DNA of 6,250 bases from an uncultured Hyphomicrobiales bacterium (GCA_903918155.1 CAIXDD010000502.1:1-6250), one strand, 5' to 3'. Positions 1-6,065 are shown, numbered from the stretch's first letter. Numbers and translations: made by a program. Notes: generated from the letters alone by a model not told the origin.

Positions 1-1539
1 ATTTCGCAAAATCGCGGCGGCCGGCCGATCTTCCTCGCCGATCTCGGCGTGGCGGTGGAGGACGGCTTCAAGCGCTGGGGCCTGGATGGATTCAAGCCCG
101 GCGACATCATGATCATGAACCATGAAGTCTGCGGCCAGCATCTCAATAATGTCGTCATCTATGCGCCTTGTTTCGTCGACGGTGAACTTGTCGCCTTCGC
201 CGCCAACCGGGCTCATTGGGTCGATATCGGCGGCATGCGCATCGGATTCGGCTCCTCGCTGACGACGGAGATTTTCGCCGAAGGCCTGCAGATGCGCTCG
301 CTGAAAATCTATGAGGCGGGCGTTCGCAACGAAACGCTGTGGCAGATCATCACCGACAATGTGCGCTTCCCCGACGCCTGCCTGGGCGACTTGCGCGCGC
401 AGGTCGCCTCCTGCCAGCTTGGCGCGCGCCGCTATGGCGAGCTTGTGCAACGCTATGGGCGCGCGACGGTGGAAGCCTGCATCGACAAGGTGTGGGAACA
501 GGCCGACGTGAAGGTGCGCAGCGTCATCGAGAAGATTCCCGACGGCGTTTATGTGGCCGAAAGCGCGCTCGACAATGACGGGCGCAATCTCGAGCAGCCG
601 ATCAAGATCAGGACCATCGTCACCATCAAGGGCTCGACGATGACGGTGGATTTCTCGGAGATGAATCCGCAGACCCATTCGCCGCTCAATTCCGGAAAGT
701 CTGGCGGCATCGCCGCCGCGCGCGTCGCCTTCAAGGCGATCACCTCGCCGGATCTCGACGTGAACGAAGGCTGTTTCCGCGCGCTCGACGTGGTGATCCC
801 CGAAGGCACCATCGTGAGCGCGAAAGCGGGCGCGGCGATCGGCCTGTGGAGCATCGCGCTTCCCACGACGATCGACACGATCCTGAAAGCGCTGGCGCCG
901 GCGTTGCCGGATCGCATTCCCGCCGCCCACAAGGGCGATATGGGCGGCTGCTCTTTTTATGGATTCCGCGAAGACGGAAGCCGCTTTCTCCTGCTCAATA
1001 TTTTCGGCGGCGGCTGGGGCGGGCGTCCCACCGAGGACGGCGAGGACGCGAGCGTCTCCGTATGCCAGGGCGACGTGCGCAATTCGCCGGTGGAATTGCA
1101 GGAGATCCGCTATCCCATTCTCGTCGAGGAACATGCGCTGCGCGAGGATTCCGGCGGCGCGGGCGCCTTTCGCGGCGGGCTTGGCGTGCGGATCACCTAT
1201 CGCACGCTGGTGCCGTGCAAGGTGACCATCAATTGCGAGCGCACGAAGGTTCCCCCGTGGGGGCTCAATGGCGGACGCGAAGGCGCGCATAATGTCGCGA
1301 TCGTGCGCCCGCAGGCCGGCCCCGAGCGCATCGTGTTCAAGGGAACGGAGATTCCTTTGGCGACGGGCGATGCGGTCACTTTCCTCACCGCAGGCGGCGG
1401 CGGCTTCGGCGATCCCGCCGCGCGCGCGCCGGCCTCTGTCGCGCGCGACATGGCCGAGGGCTTCGTTTCGTCGGAGAAGGCGCGCGATTATTATGGCTGG
1501 CGCGCAGGCGCGACCATCCCCTCCACGCTCACCGCATGA
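1..1539 (+). CDS. hyuB: Hydantoinase B/oxoprolinase family subunit, 5'-truncated by window edge
   Basis: The frame is open from base 1, so the GTG at 49 is internal and the true start lies to the left. 512 residues are visible against a usual family length of about 520-600, so a modest N-terminal piece is missing. Seen (numbering from base 1): a GD-x5-N block near 34-40, GQH at 45-47, RAHWVDIGG at 70-78, TEIF near 89-92, GG-x-GGR near 337-342, NSPVELQE at 361-368, GAG-x2-RGGLG at 386-395, a PPWGLNGG block near 418-425 and the glycine-rich GGGGFGD at 465-471 before the usual C-terminal helix. Members of this family pair with a HyuA ATPase subunit to hydrolyse or carboxylate cyclic amides or ketones (hydantoins, 5-oxoproline, acetone, acetophenone); substrate is not predictable here. 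Oddity: the usual NDPY-x-GGTH-x-PD stretch reads NHEVCGQHLNN, so the Asp of H-x-x-D is Asn50. A hyuA gene is expected upstream. First gene of the visible operon. Confidence 0.92.
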   Translation: MSQNRGGRPIFLADLGVAVEDGFKRWGLDGFKPGDIMIMNHEVCGQHLNNVVIYAPCFVDGELVAFAANRAHWVDIGGMRIGFGSSLTTEIFAEGLQMRSLKIYEAGVRNETLWQIITDNVRFPDACLGDLRAQVASCQLGARRYGELVQRYGRATVEACIDKVWEQADVKVRSVIEKIPDGVYVAESALDNDGRNLEQPIKIRTIVTIKGSTMTVDFSEMNPQTHSPLNSGKSGGIAAARVAFKAITSPDLDVNEGCFRALDVVIPEGTIVSAKAGAAIGLWSIALPTTIDTILKALAPALPDRIPAAHKGDMGGCSFYGFREDGSRFLLLNIFGGGWGGRPTEDGEDASVSVCQGDVRNSPVELQEIRYPILVEEHALREDSGGAGAFRGGLGVRITYRTLVPCKVTINCERTKVPPWGLNGGREGAHNVAIVRPQAGPERIVFKGTEIPLATGDAVTFLTAGGGGFGDPAARAPASVARDMAEGFVSSEKARDYYGWRAGATIPSTLTA

Positions 1540-1541
1540 GG
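1538..1541 (+). promoter_or_regulatory. Ribosome binding site embedded in the hyuB stop codon
   Basis: GAGG begins on the second base of the hyuB TGA and lies 5 bases before the ATG at 1547. It decides the start of the next gene: the same frame stays open far upstream inside hyuB, but nothing there looks like an M24 N-terminus. The arrangement suggests translational coupling. Confidence 0.7.
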
Positions 1542-1546
1542 CTTGC

Positions 1547-2650
1547 ATGACAACGGCGGCGTTTGCGGCGCGTCAGGGCGCGCTGGCGGAAGCGATGAAG
1601 CGGGAAGGCGTGGACCTTCTGCTTCTCTTCGGCAACAATTGGCATGCGGACCATCTGCGCTACGCTGTCGATTTCGGCATTCAGGAAGGGCAGGGAATAG
1701 CGCTCGTGCATCCCGACGGGTCTGCGAGCCTTCTGCTCGACGATCCCGCCGAATGCGAGCGCGCGCGCAGCGAGGGCCTCTCCTGCGACGTCGTCTTTGC
1801 GCCGGCGCTTGTGCGCGAGGCGAAGGCGCGGCTCGGCCGATCCGGCAATCGCACCATCGCGGCCGCGCCGTTTCATCTGTTGCCCTATGGGCTGTTGCAT
1901 GGCGACAGCGACTTGCGCGTGAACGACGGCGCGAAGATCGTCGAGCGTTTGCTGATGACGAAGCTTGAAGCGGAGATCGCCTGCGTGCGGCGCGCGGCGC
2001 AATTGGCGGACGAGGGCTATGCGGTGTTTCGCGCGGCCGCGCGCCCGGGCCGCAAGGATTATGAGCTGATCGCCGAGATCGAGGCGTTTTTCCGCACCAA
2101 GGGCGTGCCGGAGAATTTCATGATCATCGGCGTCGGCGGGCAGGAGGTGCGCGGCATGGCGCCTCCCGGCGGCAAGATTCTCAAGGCCGGCGACATGGTG
2201 ACCACGGAGCTGACGCCGTGTTTCGAGGGTTATTACGCGCAGATCTGCCGTACGCTCGTCGTTGGCGAGGCGAATGAGGCGCAGAAGCGCGCGTTCAACG
2301 TCTATCTCGAGGCGATGGTGGCGGGGATCGCGACCACGAAGGCGGGCGTCACCGCCGCCAGCGTCGCGAAAGCCGAGAACGACGTGTTCCGCAAGTATGG
2401 GCTCGGCGAATATACGACGTCGGAATACACCCGCGTGCGCGGCCATGGAATGGGCCTCTTCCCGGACCAGAAGCCGCAAATTCTGGAGGATGTCGAGATT
2501 CCCCTTCAGGCGGGCATGACCATCATCGTTCATCCCAACACCTATCATCCCGAAGTCGGTTATCTCGTGCTTGGCGATTCCGTGATCGTGCGCGAGGGCG
2601 GCTGCGAAAATCTGTGCGGCACGCCGCGCGAACTCTTCAGCGTGCAGTGA
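1547..2650 (+). CDS. M24 (creatinase/aminopeptidase P-like) protein with altered metal site
   Basis: A 367-residue protein with an N-terminal creatinase-type domain (about 5-130) followed by an M24 'pita-bread' domain (about 135-360). Start chosen at the ATG 5 bases after a GAGG. Domain landmarks: AGDMVTTELTP at 214-224, EGYYAQICRT at 227-236, RGHGMGL at 298-304, QAGMTIIVHPNTY at 321-333 and GDSVIV at 343-348. In active M24 peptidases the five metal ligands are D, D, H, E, E. By motif alignment these positions are E221, Q232, H300, H329 and G343, so only the GHG histidine remains. The usual His about 12 residues before the GD of the first metal-ligand motif is Met204. Creatinase (creatine amidinohydrolase) is a known M24 relative that works without metal, but it relies on that His, absent here. 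Probably not a dipeptidase; a different hydrolase or a non-catalytic partner is likely. It follows hyuB by 7 bp and precedes a second M24 protein by 7 bp. Confidence 0.88.
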   Translation: MTTAAFAARQGALAEAMKREGVDLLLLFGNNWHADHLRYAVDFGIQEGQGIALVHPDGSASLLLDDPAECERARSEGLSCDVVFAPALVREAKARLGRSGNRTIAAAPFHLLPYGLLHGDSDLRVNDGAKIVERLLMTKLEAEIACVRRAAQLADEGYAVFRAAARPGRKDYELIAEIEAFFRTKGVPENFMIIGVGGQEVRGMAPPGGKILKAGDMVTTELTPCFEGYYAQICRTLVVGEANEAQKRAFNVYLEAMVAGIATTKAGVTAASVAKAENDVFRKYGLGEYTTSEYTRVRGHGMGLFPDQKPQILEDVEIPLQAGMTIIVHPNTYHPEVGYLVLGDSVIVREGGCENLCGTPRELFSVQ

Positions 2651-2653
2651 GGG
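2649..2653 (+). promoter_or_regulatory. Ribosome binding site overlapping the upstream stop codon
   Basis: GAGGG starts on the second base of the preceding TGA and sits 4 bases before the ATG at 2658. It favours that ATG over the next in-frame ATG at 2673. It repeats the architecture of the hyuB junction. Confidence 0.65.
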
Positions 2654-2657
2654 CCCG

Positions 2658-3707
2658 ATGCGTCGCGGATTGATGGCGTGGGACGCGCAGGAGCTTCCCC
2701 GCGCAGCGCTGGAGGACAGGCTCTCGCGGTTGCGCGCGCGCATGGGCGAGGAGAAGCTCGACGCTTTCATCGTCTATACGAATATCGCGCGCGGGGCGGG
2801 CGTGTGCTGGCTGACGGGCTTCACGCCCTATTGGAACGAGGGTCTCGTGCTCGTGCCCGCGCAAGGCGCGCCTCTCTTCGCCACCGCTTTGTCGAAGCGC
2901 GTGGCTGAATGGATCGCCTCCGTCATGCCGCAGGGCGAGGTCGTCACGACGCCGAAACCGCCGGCGCTCATCGCGGAGCAGCTGGCGAAGAGCGGCGCCG
3001 TGCGCGTGGGCGTTCTGGAGCTGGACGGTTTTCCCGCTGGCCATGCGCAGACCATTCTGGCGGGCGCGCCGGGCGTGGAATTGATCGACGCCACGGCCGC
3101 TTTCGCCGCCGCGCGCGCGGGCATGGATCCCGCTGAACGCGGCCTGACCTTGCGCGCCGACGCGCTGGCGCGCGAGAGCCTGGCGTCTCTGGCGGCGGAG
3201 GCCGCGCTCGATCCGCTGGCGCTGGTGGCGGCTTGCGAGCAAGGCGCGCGTCTGGGCGGGGCGGAGGAATGTTTCATCACGCTGGCGCCCGATCTGGGCA
3301 AGCCGGGCGGCTTTTTGCGGGCGGATCGCCCGCATGCGTTCGGATCCGCTTTCGCGTTGCGCGTCAGCGTCGCCTATAAGGGCGTGTGGAGCCGCAGCGC
3401 GCGATCTTTTGGGAAAGAGCCTGCGGCGCAGGCGGCTTTCGCGCAGGCTGAAGCGGCCTTCGCGCGGTTGGCGCTTGGGCCCGGCGAGACGCTGGCTGGC
3501 GCGCTCGCGCGCGTTTTCGCCGGCTGCGGTCAGGTGAAGGACTGGAGCGCCGAACAGCCGCGCGGATCCTATCCGCTCGCCGCGGTCGCCAGCGCCGACG
3601 GCGCGGCGGAAGGGTTCGATCCCGCCTCGCCCTTCGTGCTGAATGTGGAGCTGGAGGTCGCGGGCCTGCGCTGGCGCGCCGCCCGGCTTCTCGCGCCGGG
3701 CGGCTGA
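2658..3707 (+). CDS. Degenerate M24/creatinase-like protein, probable pseudoenzyme paralogue
   Basis: A 349-residue protein. The N-terminal part (about 15-150) resembles a creatinase N-terminal domain: a helix rich in Arg and Leu, then DAFIVYTN at 35-42, a WLTGF-x-PYWNEG segment at 51-62 and a strand LVLVPAQG at 63-70. The rest (about 155-345) looks like a worn M24 fold: FALRVSVAYKGVWSRSARSF at 232-251 corresponds to the motif that normally carries the first two Asp ligands, which here read as non-acidic residues with Arg at the second (R246). No GHG motif, no HE and no T-x-EPG can be found, and the C-terminal portion is shorter than in active relatives. The frame is intact for 349 codons with normal codon use, so it looks maintained rather than decayed. 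As M24B proteins are commonly dimers, it may pair with the preceding gene product (inference). Last gene of the operon. Family assignment is moderately certain, function unknown. Confidence 0.78.
   Translation: MRRGLMAWDAQELPRAALEDRLSRLRARMGEEKLDAFIVYTNIARGAGVCWLTGFTPYWNEGLVLVPAQGAPLFATALSKRVAEWIASVMPQGEVVTTPKPPALIAEQLAKSGAVRVGVLELDGFPAGHAQTILAGAPGVELIDATAAFAAARAGMDPAERGLTLRADALARESLASLAAEAALDPLALVAACEQGARLGGAEECFITLAPDLGKPGGFLRADRPHAFGSAFALRVSVAYKGVWSRSARSFGKEPAAQAAFAQAEAAFARLALGPGETLAGALARVFAGCGQVKDWSAEQPRGSYPLAAVASADGAAEGFDPASPFVLNVELEVAGLRWRAARLLAPGG
3678..3704. terminator. GC-only hairpin between convergent genes, possible terminator
   Basis: A perfect 10-bp inverted repeat, GCCGCCCGGC at 3678-3687 and GCCGGGCGGC at 3695-3704, with a 7-base loop. 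It ends directly before the stop codon of the second M24 gene and lies 8 bases past the stop of the convergent amidohydrolase gene. Neither strand has a clear T-run after the stem, so it is not a classical intrinsic terminator. The position between two converging transcripts with a 4-bp gap is what suggests a bidirectional role. Confidence 0.4.
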
Positions 3708-3711
3708 ACGC

Positions 3712-4755
3712 TCATTTGACGGGGGCGGGCTCGCGCAGCTGGGGCGCCGTTGCGGCGGGCGCGGGATCGCGCAGGTTCAGGATGCGCCGCGCATTGTCGT
3801 AGAACAGCTTTTGCTTGTCGGCGTCCGACAGGCCGATATCGTCGATCAGCTTCAGGCAGGCCGCAGGATCCCAGCAGGGATAATCCGTGCCGTACATTAC
3901 GCGGTCGATTCCATAATAGTCGATCGCGAATTTGATGCCGGCCGCATGCGGGCTCACCGTGTCGGTGTACATATTGTGCAGATATTCGCTGGCCGGGCGC
4001 GGCAGTTTCGCGCCCTTGGTGTTCTTGTCCATCCGGCCCGATTGATAGGGAAGCGCGCCGCCTGTGTGGGACATGACGATCTTGAGATCGGGATGGCGCT
4101 CTAGCGTGCCGGAGAGCACGAGGCGCATGGCCGCCACGCTCACCTCGATCACGCGCCCAAGCGAGAGATGCAGCGCGCCGTTATAGCCGTCGAGCATGTG
4201 GTTGAAGACGGCGTCGGTGGGATGCAGGAACACGGGCAAGCCCAATTGCGCGCAGCGCGCATAGAAAGCCTGCATGCGCTCGGCGTCGATGCGCGGATCG
4301 AAGCCCACGGAGCCCGGCAGGTTCACGCCCATGAGGCCGAGACGCCCGACGGCGTCTTCGAGAACGTCCATCGCCACTTTCTCGTCCTGAAAGGGAATGG
4401 CGGCGGAGCCCCAGAAGCGGCCCGGATAACGGCGCTGCGCCCAGGCCATTTCCTCATTCCACTGGATCGCGAGATCGCGGCCTTCCTCAAGGGGAAGCGT
4501 GGAGAAATAAACCGAGAAGGGACCGATGGAGCCCACGGCGTCGACGCGATGGCCCAGCCCGTCCATATGCGCGAATTGCTCGTCGAGATCGAACCAGTCG
4601 GGCCAGGAGTTCATGACGTAATCGGCGCCGTCCTGCAAAATGCAGGTGTAGCAGCCCTTGTCGTTGGGCCGCGCGCGCGGAAAGCCTTCGCGCTTGCATA
4701 GCGTCTCGAAGACGGAGCGGGGCCACCAGTGAAAATGCGAGTCGATGATATGCAT
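3712..4755 (-). CDS. Amidohydrolase-2 (ACMSD-like) family metal-dependent hydrolase/decarboxylase
   Basis: A 347-residue TIM-barrel amidohydrolase. Start chosen at the ATG at 4755-4753, giving MHIIDSHFHW, because a strong GGGAGG lies 5 bases before it; an in-frame ATG at 4794 would add 13 residues with no such site. The full metal-ligand set is visible: H7 and H9 (H-x-H of strand 1), H178 in FLHPTD, H230 in MSHTGG and D291 in YGTDYP. This matches the family of aminocarboxymuconate-semialdehyde decarboxylase, gamma-resorcylate decarboxylase and related hydrolases, which bind one divalent cation. Typical length is 290-350, so it is complete. The last 18 residues (from about 330) form a Pro/Ala-rich tail that is probably disordered. 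No signal peptide, so cytoplasmic. It converges on the hyuB/M24 operon with 4 bp between stops, and lies downstream of the binding-protein gene on the same strand with 119 bp between. Substrate cannot be assigned; it could be a decarboxylase or a lactone/amide hydrolase. Confidence 0.94.
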   Translation of the reverse strand: MHIIDSHFHWWPRSVFETLCKREGFPRARPNDKGCYTCILQDGADYVMNSWPDWFDLDEQFAHMDGLGHRVDAVGSIGPFSVYFSTLPLEEGRDLAIQWNEEMAWAQRRYPGRFWGSAAIPFQDEKVAMDVLEDAVGRLGLMGVNLPGSVGFDPRIDAERMQAFYARCAQLGLPVFLHPTDAVFNHMLDGYNGALHLSLGRVIEVSVAAMRLVLSGTLERHPDLKIVMSHTGGALPYQSGRMDKNTKGAKLPRPASEYLHNMYTDTVSPHAAGIKFAIDYYGIDRVMYGTDYPCWDPAACLKLIDDIGLSDADKQKLFYDNARRILNLRDPAPAATAPQLREPAPVK

Positions 4756-4760
4756 GGCCG

Positions 4761-4766
4761 CCTCCC
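4761..4766 (-). promoter_or_regulatory. Strong ribosome binding site fixing the amidohydrolase start
   Basis: Reads GGGAGG on the minus strand, 5 bases before the ATG at 4755. It is the basis for preferring MHIIDSH as the N-terminus, which also puts the H-x-H metal motif at residues 7-9 as usual in the family. Confidence 0.8.
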
Positions 4767-4780
4767 GGAGAATTGCTGGG

Positions 4781-4809
4781 AAAATAGGCCCCATTCGCGC
4801 GCGCGTCTA
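4781..4809 (-). promoter_or_regulatory. Candidate sigma70 promoter for the amidohydrolase gene
   Basis: On the minus strand a -35-like TAGACG (4809-4804) and a -10-like TATTTT (4786-4781) are 17 bp apart; each matches four of six consensus bases. Transcription would begin some 20 bases before the start codon. This AT-containing patch stands out in a very GC-rich gap. It would let the gene be transcribed separately from the binding-protein gene upstream. Prediction by eye only. Confidence 0.42.
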
Positions 4810-4820
4810 CAGAGCGCGCG
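4798..4820. other. GC hairpin in the gap between binding-protein and amidohydrolase genes
   Basis: CGCGCGC at 4798-4804 can pair with GCGCGCG at 4814-4820 around a 9-base loop; the alternating sequence allows sliding. On the minus strand it follows the binding-protein stop and precedes, by about a dozen bases, a short T-rich stretch. It could act as a weak terminator or attenuator, but low-complexity GC sequence forms such stems by chance. Confidence 0.25.
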
Positions 4821-4874
4821 GCGCGGGCCGATCTCGCATGAGCGTGGCCGCCCCGATCAGGGCGCGCGGCGCGC

Positions 4875-5969
4875 CTAGCCGCCGCTTTGCAGCTTGCGCA
4901 ATTGCTCCTTGAGGCTTTCGGGCGCCTCCGCGAGCAAGTTCAGCATGTCCATCGCCTCCTCGGGGCCGACGGGGCTCACGTCGAGACCCAGTTTCGCGGC
5001 GTCGGCGAGGAATTCCTTGTCCGTCGTCGTGCCGAGCAGGGCCTTTTGCAGCGCGGCCGCGCGGTCCGCCGGCAGGCCCGGAGGCGCGGCGTAGGGGCGC
5101 GAGAGCATATAGGGGATTTCCGCCAGCTCGATGAGCTGGCGCGCCTGCGCGTCCTTCGCCAGTTCGCGCGCGGTCGGCACGTTGGGATAATCGGGATGGC
5201 GCGTGCGCCGCGCGAATTGCAGCATGGGGAACACCACCCCATCCGGGCGCAGCCATTCCGGCTTGTTGGAGGCGACCGCCGACAAGCCCACGAAACGCCC
5301 GTCCAGCTCGGAACGCTCAATGGCGATGAAGAGCGCGCCGCCGTCGGGATAGCCGGGGATCAGTTTCAGATTGAGGCCCACGGTGTCGCGAATGAGAAAG
5401 GCGATGTCATTGCCCGTCGCGCCTTCCGCCGTGCCGCCGATGACGATCGGCTCGCCTTTCGCGTCGCGCGCCTTCTCGATCGTGTTGACTTTCGAATCCT
5501 TCCGCACGAAGAGCATATAGGCGTCGTCCTGCGCGCTCGACGGCGACCCCAGCCAGGTGAATTTGCGCGGATCGAATTGCACGTTCTTGTTGCCGCCCAG
5601 CACGCCCAGCAGGGGCATGTTGCGCGCGAACGTGCCGAAGGTCGTTCCGTCCTTGGGCGCGGTGACGTAAAGGTGATTGGCCGCGCGCAGGCTGCCGGCG
5701 CCGGGCATGTTCTGCACCACCATCGTCGGCGCGCCGGGCAGATGTTTGGCGAAGTGACGCGAAATCACGCGCGCATAGACGTCATAGCCGCCGCCGGTGC
5801 CATAGCCGACGACGATCTGCACCTGTTTGCCCTTGTAGAAATCCGCGACCGCATCGGCCCTGGCGGGCGCTGCGGCGCCTGCGAGAAGAAGCGCGGCGGC
5901 GAGGGGAGCCGCAATGCGGCGCATGGCGGGGCTGATCCTGACGGCTCGTCTTTCAATGGCGGTGCGCAT
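4875..5969 (-). CDS. Tripartite tricarboxylate transporter-type (Bug/TctC) solute-binding protein
   Basis: A 364-residue periplasmic binding protein. Start at the ATG at 5969-5967, preceded by ACAGGA with 7 bases between AGGA and the ATG; the open frame extends 86 codons further up but that stretch has no family character. A second possible start is Met16 (5924), also followed by a good export signal. Signal peptide: basic n-region, Ala/Leu-rich core at about 19-34 (start LAAALLLAG), and an A-R-A cleavage motif at 36-38, giving a mature N-terminus near D39. Family marks: YKGKQVQIVVGYGTGGGYDVYARV split over 45-67 with the conserved GG-x-D at 60-63, then VVQNMPGAGSLRAANHLY at 84-101, and PKDGTTFGTF at 105-114. 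Such proteins bind small carboxylates or related ligands for a TctA/TctB membrane pair, or act as sensors; neither membrane gene is in the window. Length is somewhat above the usual 320-330, chiefly through the leader. No cysteine in the protein. Substrate unknown. Confidence 0.93.
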   Translation of the reverse strand: MRTAIERRAVRISPAMRRIAAPLAAALLLAGAAAPARADAVADFYKGKQVQIVVGYGTGGGYDVYARVISRHFAKHLPGAPTMVVQNMPGAGSLRAANHLYVTAPKDGTTFGTFARNMPLLGVLGGNKNVQFDPRKFTWLGSPSSAQDDAYMLFVRKDSKVNTIEKARDAKGEPIVIGGTAEGATGNDIAFLIRDTVGLNLKLIPGYPDGGALFIAIERSELDGRFVGLSAVASNKPEWLRPDGVVFPMLQFARRTRHPDYPNVPTARELAKDAQARQLIELAEIPYMLSRPYAAPPGLPADRAAALQKALLGTTTDKEFLADAAKLGLDVSPVGPEEAMDMLNLLAEAPESLKEQLRKLQSGG

Positions 5970-5976
5970 GGCCGTT

Positions 5977-5982
5977 TCCTGT
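5977..5982 (-). promoter_or_regulatory. Ribosome binding site of the binding-protein gene
   Basis: Reads ACAGGA on the minus strand, ending 7 bases before the ATG at 5969. It supports that start over Met16, whose nearest AGGA-like sequence lies about 12 bases upstream. Confidence 0.5.
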
Positions 5983-6005
5983 CCAGTCCCTGTTGATTGG
6001 GCGGG

Positions 6006-6034
6006 AGGATCGGCCTTCGTCGCGCAGGCGTCAA
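6006..6034 (-). promoter_or_regulatory. Candidate promoter for the binding-protein gene
   Basis: On the minus strand TTGACG (6034-6029) is an excellent -35 element, five of six consensus bases. A weak -10-like GATCCT (6011-6006) follows after 17 bp. Transcription would begin roughly 30 bases before the start codon. Strong -35 and weak -10 elements are common in alphaproteobacteria. Not tested. Confidence 0.38.
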
Positions 6035-6065
6035 GGCCATGGCGGCATATTGCGGCGTTCAAGGA

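Noticed and set aside
49..51. GTG at 49 as the hyuB start
   Set aside because: The frame is open to base 1 and residues before it fit the family, and no ribosome site precedes it; the gene begins outside the window.
1268..1546. Upstream extension of the first M24 gene inside hyuB (93 more codons)
   Set aside because: The extra residues are Arg/Ala-rich shadow sequence of hyuB, and the ATG at 1547 has its own well-spaced GAGG.
1529..2770. A 413-codon open frame on the minus strand, opposite the first M24 gene
   Set aside because: It mirrors the coding strand of a well-recognised M24 gene, is Arg/Ala/His-rich without family motifs and has no good ribosome site. Long antisense frames are expected in sequence with this GC bias.
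3643..4104. Plus-strand open frame bridging the convergent gene ends
   Set aside because: Its bases are explained by the end of the second M24 gene and the antisense of the amidohydrolase; no family motif or ribosome site.
4796..4874. GCGCGC tracts as a repeat element or attachment site
   Set aside because: Similar alternating GC runs occur throughout the window, including inside genes, so they reflect base composition rather than a mobile element.
4839..4913. Small plus-strand frame of 24 codons in the 119-bp gap
   Set aside because: No ribosome site, low-complexity GC composition, and it runs into the antisense of the binding-protein gene.
4887..5996. A 369-codon open frame on the plus strand, opposite the binding-protein gene
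   Set aside because: The translation is Arg/Gly/His-rich with no motif, and the opposite strand carries a clear signal peptide and TctC-type family motifs.
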